Positions 38,158 through 45,565 of a stretch of 45,565 bases of DNA are shown here, piece after piece. The DNA is from Clostridiaceae bacterium (GTDB lineage Bacteria > Bacillota > Clostridia > Saccharofermentanales > DTU023), in NCBI GenBank assembly GCA_012522435.1, contig JAAYKK010000070.1, forward strand, positions 1-45,565. The letters are read 5' to 3'. The stretch's first letter is position 1. Every line of letters starts with the position of its first letter. Both the position numbers and the translations under genes were made by a program. A model generated the notes under the pieces. The model was not told the DNA's origin. It saw only the letters and a program-made list of their open reading frames with translations, and made no database searches.

Positions 38158-39252
38158 CTATTCTACATAAAAGTAAAAAGTCCGCTCGGCAAACTTCAAA
38201 CGGCATTGGTCAGGCAACAACTGGGTTTGATGTTTGTTGAGCTTTTTTCCGTCTAATGTAGTTCCATTGGCTGATCCGAGATCTTCTAAGAAATAATGGC
38301 TACCATGGCGAGAAATTCTGGCATGAAGTCTGCCCACAGATTTCTCAGGTAAAACTAAGTCACAAATTAATTTATCTCTTCCTATCAAAAATTCATCAAC
38401 CAGAATGAAAGCTCTCAATCCTTCATTTTCAGCTACTGTTCCTGGAGGGCCTTCCGAAATCATCGCTAAACGAAATAAATCATCTTGAGGATTAAGGGGT
38501 ACTGTGGTTTCAGTGGGTATGACAGTTCGAATTCTTTTGGTAAAAAACAATTGTTTTATTCTGGAGAATATATTCAACTGATTTTTCTTTTTTCTATCTT
38601 TATCAAATCTATTTCGAGAATGATTTGCTTTTGGTTTTGAATTTTTCATAGGTAATATTTGTTCGTTTAGATTCTTAGTTTCGGGTTCAATTTTTTGATA
38701 TATATTATGCAAATAATATAATGCTTCCTGATAATGAGCTTGTTTAATAAATTCATAATGAGTTGTACTAGCTTTTTTCAACTCAGGCTCTTTCTTTGCG
38801 ATATATTGCCAGAGATTAATTGCTTGATTATTTTTTCCTGCACCGGTTTGATTGATCATGCAATTCTCCGGCAAGGTTAACCATTTGATTTTTTCGATTT
38901 CGAATTTTTGATGATAACAAATAATTAATTCAGGTTTGATTAATTGAAGATTTGGTTTAAGCATCAAACTTTGTAAAGTTAACAAATTATCTGTTAAGAG
39001 CATTAATAATTTTAGAAAAAATCTATGTTTATGTATGACGCTTATTTCTTGAAATTGATTATCTAGCAGGATGTTTGTCAAGAAAAGTTGTTGTTCAGAT
39101 ACATTAATTAAGAGATAATTTTTGTTTTGTTGTTGATCAAAAATTTTTATTTGTTCCAAGGAAAAATCTAAGTTCAGCTCAATCAAGTGCAAAAGATTTG
39201 ACTCTTGCACTTGATTGAGATCTGAAAGTTTCAGTTGGAGATATTTGATCAT
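38158..39252 (-). CDS. FHA domain-containing protein, DUF6382-like N-terminus
   Basis: C-terminal FLIGRDKLICDLVLPEKSVGRLHARISRHGSHYFLEDLGSANGTTLDGKKL (FHA); adjacent to Tad genes. Confidence 0.85.
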   Translation of the reverse strand: MIKYLQLKLSDLNQVQESNLLHLIELNLDFSLEQIKIFDQQQNKNYLLINVSEQQLFLTNILLDNQFQEISVIHKHRFFLKLLMLLTDNLLTLQSLMLKPNLQLIKPELIICYHQKFEIEKIKWLTLPENCMINQTGAGKNNQAINLWQYIAKKEPELKKASTTHYEFIKQAHYQEALYYLHNIYQKIEPETKNLNEQILPMKNSKPKANHSRNRFDKDRKKKNQLNIFSRIKQLFFTKRIRTVIPTETTVPLNPQDDLFRLAMISEGPPGTVAENEGLRAFILVDEFLIGRDKLICDLVLPEKSVGRLHARISRHGSHYFLEDLGSANGTTLDGKKLNKHQTQLLPDQCRLKFAERTFYFYVE

Positions 39253-39259
39253 CTTTATC

Positions 39260-39442
39260 CTAATAGCTTATACCGTCAATTATTGAATAGTCGAATACTT
39301 TGTTAATTAGACTTTGAGCAAAACTTGATAATTGTGCTCTGAAGATTAAGGCCACAGTGACTAAGACAGCGATTATTAAAACAATTTCTAATGTACCTAG
39401 ACCGCTTTCATCAGTGATCTTTTTTTTGATGTTTTTTAACAT
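39260..39442 (-). CDS. Flp-type (type IVb) prepilin
   Basis: KKKITDESG|LGTLEIVLIIAVLVTVALIF: type IV prepilin-like G|xxxxE followed by hydrophobic helix; about 60 aa; internal ATG preferred. Confidence 0.8.
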   Translation of the reverse strand: MLKNIKKKITDESGLGTLEIVLIIAVLVTVALIFRAQLSSFAQSLINKVFDYSIIDGISY

Positions 39443-39487
39443 TGTGATTAAACCTCTCTTTCGTATTAATTCCATAAATTTTCGTTG

Positions 39488-40999
39488 CTATATTTGCATG
39501 CTACTTAGACTAGCGATAGCAGGTAGCATTGCCATTATGATTACGATGAACAAATCAATTGCCATCGGAAACAGTAAACCCATATTCTGTGTTTGTAACC
39601 GACGTCGCATGGCATTACGATACAATTGCCAGCTGGCGTTCGCCTGTAAATCTAGAATGTCCAATATTTCTTGTCCGCCATCTCTGTCATAGCGGGCCAT
39701 TAGTTGTAGCACGGAGGCAATTTCTTCCTGAGGTAGATTATCCGTAATTTGCAATAAGGCAAATGAAGCAGTTTCTCCTAAACTTAACATCTGTTTTATG
39801 TTGTCCAAATCGGATTTTAATTGAGAATTAATATTATGGCGATATGACTCGATCATTAATCTGAGACTACGATCAAGACTGATACCACTACGTAATAGAA
39901 TGACCATTGAATTTAAGAAATTAGGATATTCAATTCTGATTTGTTGTTTTAATTTATTTTCTCGCTGTATGAGATCAAGATCCGGAATAAACCAGGTAAA
40001 TAATAGGATTACAGATAATAAAGACCAAGCTATGATTTCTAAAATACATAGTATTCCACTAATCAAGCCAACTATTATTATCAAAATGATCTTACGTTTA
40101 ATATAAAGTAACCATGCGTTAGGCTTATCATGAGATAGAATTCTTAAAGTGTTGGCCAGGCGATAACCAAAAAAGCTCGGTGTATGTATTAAAGTAAATT
40201 GAGCACAAGCTGAAATGATTTTCGATTTCGGTTTTTGCCCCTTTAATTTAAGAAAAACATCTTTTTCTTTGAAGTTTTCCGGATTTTGAGCAAGAACAAT
40301 TAAGGTCCAAGCAATTGCTACCTGAGAGACTACAAAAATGATTGCTAAGAGTGGTTTACTCCAGCTTACATCGGCTAATGAACCGGCATAAGAGGAACTG
40401 TTTTTGATTAAAACCAATGAAAATAAAAAAGGCAAAAACATTAAAACTATTGCTTCGCTGTTTTGTGCGTTTTGTTCGGCAGAGATATCTTTTTGCATTT
40501 GGATCTCTGCATTCAAAGTTCGATGTGTTTGTTTTACATAAATATCTAAACGACCTCCGTAATGATTAAGATAAGGCAATACATCAAAAAAAGATTCACT
40601 TGTTTTGCAGTTGAATTGTTCTTTTAAGATTCTGAGGCATCGTTCTAAATTAAGTTGAGCCTGCATGCCTTGGTTTAATTGTTTTAAACATTTTGCCAAA
40701 GTGCTTTTTCGTCCGAGTTCGTCTGCTAAACGCTCAGAAGCTTCAAGCAACGATGATTCTAGAGTGTGTCCGGCTGACAAACGACTGCTCAAATATTCTA
40801 AAAGAATTTTATATTGTTCTATTTTGACTGAAGCTGTTCGACCACTCATAAATTTGCTCAGACCGAAACCGATAATTATTGTTGAGATCCCTAAAATAAT
40901 AATTTCAAGATTTTCCAGATTGATCCAAGTCAGAGAAGTTAAATATACAAAGAACAAGGTAGGAATCAGATGTTTGATAAAATGTTTTAGCTTAGACAT
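39488..40999 (-). CDS. type II secretion system F family protein, apparent tandem TadB-TadC fusion
   Basis: Two T2SSF-like blocks: ILLEYLSSRLSAGHTLESSLLEASERL... and YPNFLNSMVILLRSGISLDRSLRLMIESY..., each followed by TM helices. Confidence 0.82.
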   Translation of the reverse strand: MSKLKHFIKHLIPTLFFVYLTSLTWINLENLEIIILGISTIIIGFGLSKFMSGRTASVKIEQYKILLEYLSSRLSAGHTLESSLLEASERLADELGRKSTLAKCLKQLNQGMQAQLNLERCLRILKEQFNCKTSESFFDVLPYLNHYGGRLDIYVKQTHRTLNAEIQMQKDISAEQNAQNSEAIVLMFLPFLFSLVLIKNSSSYAGSLADVSWSKPLLAIIFVVSQVAIAWTLIVLAQNPENFKEKDVFLKLKGQKPKSKIISACAQFTLIHTPSFFGYRLANTLRILSHDKPNAWLLYIKRKIILIIIVGLISGILCILEIIAWSLLSVILLFTWFIPDLDLIQRENKLKQQIRIEYPNFLNSMVILLRSGISLDRSLRLMIESYRHNINSQLKSDLDNIKQMLSLGETASFALLQITDNLPQEEIASVLQLMARYDRDGGQEILDILDLQANASWQLYRNAMRRRLQTQNMGLLFPMAIDLFIVIIMAMLPAIASLSSMQI

Positions 41000-42132
41000 C
41001 TTAACTCAGCTCCTTCACGAACGAATAAAGGCTCAAGCTGAAACTGCTGATTTTGATATCCTTTTATAGCAGATATTTCCTGAACGATTCTTCTTCCATC
41101 GGGTAATCTGGTCAAATGAATATTGATATCTAAAGCCGATGCAACCAGTCGTTTGATGGCATCCCAGGGTAAACTTGAGCTCATCAAAATCATTAAACTA
41201 ATTCGATCAAGCATCTCCAGACTATTGTTGCCATGACCGGTTGACATTGAACCGGGATGTCCGGTACTCATAGCTTGAATCATATCAAAAGCTTCGGCTC
41301 CTCTTATTTCTCCGACCAGAATTCGATCCGGCCTAAGTCTTAAGGATGAACGGATTAACTGTTCAAGTGTAATGGCTCCTTTGCCGTCAGGTCCGGGTTC
41401 TCTTGCTTCTAAACGAACCAAATTTGGGATATCTTGTAAATCTAATTCAATATTATCTTCAATCGTGACAACTCTTTCCTGTCGACCGATGTATGCCGAT
41501 AATGCATTAAGAAATGTAGTTTTTCCTGTACCGGTTCCTCCGGAAATAAAAACATTTCGTTTTTCGGTTACCGTTTCGATCAAAAATTCAGCAGCTTGTT
41601 GATTTATAGTTTTATGCTCGATCAAAGATTCTAAACGTGGTCTAATTCCGGTAAATCTTCTGATACTTACAACAGGTCCTTCAGGAGCGGAGGGAGGAAG
41701 TATAGCATGAATACGTGATCCATCCTCTAAACGCATTCCGTTAATTGGATTTTGTTCATTAATTAAACGATTAGACCTACCAAAAAATCTGGTTATTACA
41801 TAAGTCAGATGTTCGGGATGATCAAAGACAACCGGGGTTTTATAGATTTGACCTTCTCGTTCAATAAATACATGATTTGCTCCGTTGACCATTATTTCCG
41901 TAATTGAAGAGTCATCCAGAAAAGGTTGCAGTAAATCTAAACCGCGCATTGTGTTAAATAATTGAATGATCAAGATTCTGCGTTCGGACATGGTAAGATC
42001 TGACAGATCTTTATACTGTGCAATTAATTTTGCTAATAATTGCTTCAACTCTTTATCTGATAAACAATCAATATCGTTATGTTTGGCAACTAAATCTTCT
42101 ATAATATTTTGTCTAGCTTGATGATTTAACAT
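40987..42132 (-). CDS. CpaF/TadA-type pilus assembly ATPase
   Basis: FISGGTGTGKTTFLNALSAYI (Walker A), RLRPDRILVGEIRGAEAFDMIQAMSTGHPGSMSTGHGN; start MLNHQARQN preferred. Confidence 0.93.
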   Translation of the reverse strand: MLNHQARQNIIEDLVAKHNDIDCLSDKELKQLLAKLIAQYKDLSDLTMSERRILIIQLFNTMRGLDLLQPFLDDSSITEIMVNGANHVFIEREGQIYKTPVVFDHPEHLTYVITRFFGRSNRLINEQNPINGMRLEDGSRIHAILPPSAPEGPVVSIRRFTGIRPRLESLIEHKTINQQAAEFLIETVTEKRNVFISGGTGTGKTTFLNALSAYIGRQERVVTIEDNIELDLQDIPNLVRLEAREPGPDGKGAITLEQLIRSSLRLRPDRILVGEIRGAEAFDMIQAMSTGHPGSMSTGHGNNSLEMLDRISLMILMSSSLPWDAIKRLVASALDINIHLTRLPDGRRIVQEISAIKGYQNQQFQLEPLFVREGAELRCLS

Positions 42133-42145
42133 ACTAATTATCCTT

Positions 42146-43075
42146 TTAACCTGAAATATCGATCGGTACAAATTGCACATGCGGACTTTTAGTTGCGAGA
42201 AAAGTTGCAACTTCTTCTTTGGCTCTGCGATTACCAAAATTATTTTCGTCCACTAAATCCATATGAAATTTGTCACAAAGAGCAGCTATTTCTTTAACTA
42301 AAGTAAACGATCTGGCTTCAACATCAATCAGTCCGATACTTTCTTTTTCCTGATTCAAAATAAAATCACGAAACAAACGACATGTTTTCAAAATATTATG
42401 CTTGCCATAAGCAAAGATATCTTCAGAAAAGTTACCTGGACGTGGGACAAACATACCGTCTTTTTGGATTTCGAAAATCTGACCAAGATCTTGTTCGGTT
42501 AATGTAAGATCTTGCTCAATTTGCAGTATTAAATCAGATAAATCCGGTCCTTGATGAAAATTAACCCGGTAATTCCAAAAATAGAGAGGCTTTAAAGGTA
42601 GAACAAATATCTTTCTGCCATAAGTCTTTTGTTCAATTAACCATTTCTGAAAAAAGATATGACGCTTTTTTTGATTGAAAGTGAAGAGCAACTGAACTTG
42701 ATTTTGCTTGTGCTCAGCTTTAGGTTGGTTTTCAGCTAAGACTGATAATATAGATTGTACCCAGTCTTTAAGTTTAGTTGTCCGAGAAAGTGATAGATAA
42801 CTTTTGTTGTTTTGATCAGCTATTTTCTTAGCTTGGAAATCATTTTCAAAAATAATAATAAATTTTTTCTGATATTCCTTCGGTATTTGCACTTTGTTAG
42901 TGTTATCCATGATGAGATGGCTTTCATGAATAATTAGTAAGTCCGCATGATTACTACGCGGAATAAATTCAGTTGCTACTGTGATTTCAGCCATCGGTTT
43001 CAATGCATGATTTAGTTTTTCTTTTAATTTTTTGGCGTAGATCGTATTTGGATCTATCAATAATATTGTTTTCAT
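42146..43075 (-). CDS. TadZ/CpaE-like protein (receiver-like N-terminus plus degenerate MinD-like domain)
   Basis: N-terminal MKTILLIDPNTIYAKKLKEKL; position directly upstream of cpaF; GLIDVEARSFTLVKEIAALCDKFHMDLVDEN; no canonical Walker A. Confidence 0.55.
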   Translation of the reverse strand: MKTILLIDPNTIYAKKLKEKLNHALKPMAEITVATEFIPRSNHADLLIIHESHLIMDNTNKVQIPKEYQKKFIIIFENDFQAKKIADQNNKSYLSLSRTTKLKDWVQSILSVLAENQPKAEHKQNQVQLLFTFNQKKRHIFFQKWLIEQKTYGRKIFVLPLKPLYFWNYRVNFHQGPDLSDLILQIEQDLTLTEQDLGQIFEIQKDGMFVPRPGNFSEDIFAYGKHNILKTCRLFRDFILNQEKESIGLIDVEARSFTLVKEIAALCDKFHMDLVDENNFGNRRAKEEVATFLATKSPHVQFVPIDISG

Positions 43076-43236
43076 TCGACTGACCTTTTCTATAGTTATG
43101 ACTTTTAGTTTAACTTTTAGGCCGATTCTGAAAGAATATTGTTTTTGGAAAGATAGATAATAATAAGAAAAATAACAAAATGATCAATCTATCAGATCGT
43201 TAATCCGGACACATGTTGTTACGGGATAGGAAAGCT

Positions 43237-43265
43237 TGACAGATAAGAAAGCAAATGATAATTTA
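43237..43265 (+). promoter_or_regulatory. sigma-70/sigmaA-like promoter driving the SAM riboswitch/metK
   Basis: TTGACA (43237-43242), 17-nt spacer, TAATTT (43260-43265). Confidence 0.6.
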
Positions 43266-43290
43266 ACTAGCAAGTTAATAGTAATTTACC

Positions 43291-43381
43291 TTATCTAGAG
43301 TGGTGGAGGGAACGGCCCGATGAAACCCGGCAACCATAAGACGGTGCCAATTCCGACAGGTGTAACCTGAGAGATGAGTTT
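43291..43381 (+). ncRNA. SAM-I (S-box) riboswitch aptamer
   Basis: cttatctagagtggtggagggaacggcccgatgaaacccggcaacc...ggtgccaattccgacag...cctgagagatgag; P1 cttatct/agatgag pairs. Confidence 0.97.
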
Positions 43382-43388
43382 TTAGAGG

Positions 43389-43412
43389 CCTCTCCGGTGA
43401 GAGGTTTTTTTA
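43389..43412 (+). terminator. intrinsic terminator of the SAM riboswitch expression platform
   Basis: CCTCTC-CGGT-GAGAGG followed by TTTTTTT. Confidence 0.92.
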
Positions 43413-43442
43413 TTGTTTGAGTATTGTTTGGAGGAAGTTTTT

Positions 43443-44639
43443 ATGGCAAAGAATTTATTTTTTACATCTGAATCCGTGACCGAGGGACATCCCGATAAAA
43501 TTTGTGACCAGATCTCGGATGCAATTTTAGATGCTGCATTAACGGATGATCCAAGTGCGCGAGTTGCATGTGAAGTCATGGTCAGTACAGGTTTGGTTAT
43601 GGTTGCAGGAGAAATTACTACTGATTCATATATAGATATTCCTCAAGTTGTAAGAGAGACAATCCAAGAGATTGGTTATACAGATCGTAAATTAGGATTT
43701 GATGCCGACTCGTGTGCTGTTTTAACATCAATAGACGAGCAATCGCCCGATATAGCCCAAGGAGTTGACCTAGGCTATGAAAAAAGAATCGGTGAAGCAG
43801 AAGATGAACTTTTCGGCGGGGCGGGTGATCAGGGGATTATGTTCGGTTATGCTAATCGAGATACAGCAGAATTGATGCCATTGCCGATTGCTTTAGCTCA
43901 TAAATTAGCGAAACAATTATCAATTGCCAGAAAATCCGGGCAAGCAAAAACGTTTTTGCCGGATGGTAAATCTCAAGTCACGATTGAATACGAGAATGGT
44001 AAACCTGTGCATATAGACACTGTGGTCATTTCAACCCAACATACCGAGACAAGCGATTTAGAAGAAGTGAAACAAGAAGTTTTAGAATATGTTTTAAAAC
44101 CTGTTTTGCCAAACGACTTATACGATGAGCAGACCAGAATATTAATTAATCCGACCGGACGTTTTGTCTTGGGTGGACCTGAAGGAGATACGGGCCTTAC
44201 CGGAAGAAAAATTGTGGTTGATACTTATGGCGGATTTGCCAGACATGGTGGAGGAGCTCTTTCCGGGAAAGATCCGACTAAAGTCGATCGTTCAGCTGCC
44301 TATGCTGCAAGATATGTGGCTAAAAACATAGTAGCTGCTGAATTAGCCGATGCCTGCGAAGTACAGATCGCATATGCAATAGGTGTGGCTAAGCCGGTTG
44401 CAATTTTTGTGAATACTTTTGGAACAGCTAAGATTGCAGATCATGATTTGGAGAAAATGATTCTGAATATTTTCGATTTGAGACCGCAAGCTATTATCAA
44501 AAATTTTGATTTATTGCGTCCTATTTACAAACAAACTGCAGCTTATGGACATTTTGGCCGTACAGATCTTGATTTACCTTGGGAGAAAACAGATAAAGTT
44601 GAACAGCTAAGATCAGCTGCTGAAGAATTCGAGATATAA
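43443..44639 (+). CDS. metK: S-adenosylmethionine synthetase
   Basis: [86 protein letters not shown] 43443 with ggaggaa RBS. Confidence 0.98.
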   Translation: MAKNLFFTSESVTEGHPDKICDQISDAILDAALTDDPSARVACEVMVSTGLVMVAGEITTDSYIDIPQVVRETIQEIGYTDRKLGFDADSCAVLTSIDEQSPDIAQGVDLGYEKRIGEAEDELFGGAGDQGIMFGYANRDTAELMPLPIALAHKLAKQLSIARKSGQAKTFLPDGKSQVTIEYENGKPVHIDTVVISTQHTETSDLEEVKQEVLEYVLKPVLPNDLYDEQTRILINPTGRFVLGGPEGDTGLTGRKIVVDTYGGFARHGGGALSGKDPTKVDRSAAYAARYVAKNIVAAELADACEVQIAYAIGVAKPVAIFVNTFGTAKIADHDLEKMILNIFDLRPQAIIKNFDLLRPIYKQTAAYGHFGRTDLDLPWEKTDKVEQLRSAAEEFEI

Positions 44640-44655
44640 AAACAGGTTTTACAAA

Positions 44656-45459
44656 ATGAATCAGATTTGCAAGCAAAAAATGCGAACCGAACTGCTAAAT
44701 TTTCTGAGGACAGAGACATGTATCATTTGTGGTTTATCCGCAGGTGATACATTTTATTGTCGGAGTGAGTTATTACGTTTAGGTGTTTTGCAAAATAATG
44801 AATGTAATCTGCATTTGAATTTCTTGAGAAAAAATACCTGTCGCAGTTGTCTTGCAAGATTGCCTTTTTTATTTCCGGAAAACACATGGAATTTTGAGCA
44901 ATCAAGTTTAAAATTTAAGTCTTTGTTCAGTTATCGTGAACCGATTAACCACTTACTCTTAAACTATAAATTTCATCATAGAAAAGATTTGGCAGAGTGG
45001 TTTGCTCGTCTAATCTATATAGCATGGCATCAATATTGGCTTAAAAATAAGAATGAAATAGTCCTGATTCCGATTCCATTAGGAGCTAAACGACTAAGAC
45101 AGAGAGGTTTTAATCAAGCTGCTGAAATCGCAAGCTTATTGGCTGATTTTGCAGACGTGAAATATTTGCCCGAATTGCTAATTCGTCAGCGTGAAACAAA
45201 ACGACAAACTGAAACTAAAACTAGAGCAAATAGAATAGCAAACTTGAAAGGAGCCTTTATGATAAATCCTCAACAAATACACCTTTTGCAAAACGAAAGA
45301 ATGAAAGATAAAACAATTATTATCATCGATGATGTTGCAACTACAGGGATTACTCTGATCGAAGCTGCTAAATTAATTTCTAAAATAAATCTCAAAGTCG
45401 AGGCTATGGTTATAGCAACAGAACATGAGCTAATTAAACCGAAATGGATGTTTTCTTGA
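44656..45459 (+). CDS. ComF family protein (zinc finger plus phosphoribosyltransferase domain)
   Basis: CIICG...CRSCLAR, LIPIPLGAKRLRQRGFNQAAEIA, IIIIDDVATTGITLIEAAKL (PRTase). Confidence 0.88.
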   Translation: MNQICKQKMRTELLNFLRTETCIICGLSAGDTFYCRSELLRLGVLQNNECNLHLNFLRKNTCRSCLARLPFLFPENTWNFEQSSLKFKSLFSYREPINHLLLNYKFHHRKDLAEWFARLIYIAWHQYWLKNKNEIVLIPIPLGAKRLRQRGFNQAAEIASLLADFADVKYLPELLIRQRETKRQTETKTRANRIANLKGAFMINPQQIHLLQNERMKDKTIIIIDDVATTGITLIEAAKLISKINLKVEAMVIATEHELIKPKWMFS

Positions 45460-45565
45460 ACAGTTGAGCAGAATTTTGTATATTATAGATACCCTTGAAT
45501 TTAAGTCGCTTCATATTTGAACCTTCAAGATATTTAAGGGAGTCCGGAGTTGAAGCAGAATGCGA

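Noticed and set aside
39357-41602. Plus-strand ORFs opposite the Tad genes (39357..39692, 39559..39747, 39900..40106, 40665..41069, 41372..41602)
   Set aside because: Fully antisense to conserved pilus genes with clear family motifs; shadow ORFs.
1-45565. CRISPR arrays, toxin-antitoxin or anti-phage islands, prophage
   Set aside because: No regularly spaced repeats, Cas, transposase, integrase or phage structural motifs seen in the ORF translations.

Overview
The window is a gene-dense, low-GC bacterial segment; gene content and style suggest Clostridia/Firmicutes (inference). It holds about 35 protein-coding genes, one tRNA-Arg(CCU) and a complete SAM-I riboswitch upstream of metK. I see no CRISPR array, prophage, transposase or rRNA. 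From left to right: a SixA-like phosphatase with the AmmeMemoRadiSam system (Memo-AMMECR1 fusion plus radical SAM) and a CpXC protein; an orphan hydantoinase/oxoprolinase-like protein and a histone-deacetylase-like amidohydrolase with a Cys-rich tail; a NodB-type deacetylase; a translationally coupled esterase / HxxxD acyltransferase / zinc-ribbon membrane protein cassette; a P-type ATPase with an ABC exporter; TrkA/TrkH; ispE, yitT and mnmA; a livKHMGF-type ABC transporter; cca, tcdA and yhaM; a cluster of an Old Yellow Enzyme-like flavoprotein, a Gfo/Idh/MocA dehydrogenase, tRNA-Arg, a TIM-barrel isomerase and a small protein; an RlmL-like methyltransferase; a 460-bp AT-rich intergenic region with DnaA-box-like motifs; upp; a compact Tad/Flp pilus locus; the riboswitch with metK; and comF. 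The most interesting items are the OYE/2,4-dienoyl-CoA-reductase-like protein that appears to have lost its Fe-S cysteines, catalytic His motif and FMN-phosphate Arg inside a probable uncharacterised sugar/redox cluster, the DnaA-box-like intergenic region, and the minimal Tad locus with a fused TadB-TadC and a TadZ-like protein without a recognisable Walker A. Family calls come from reading motifs in the translations; no database search was run.
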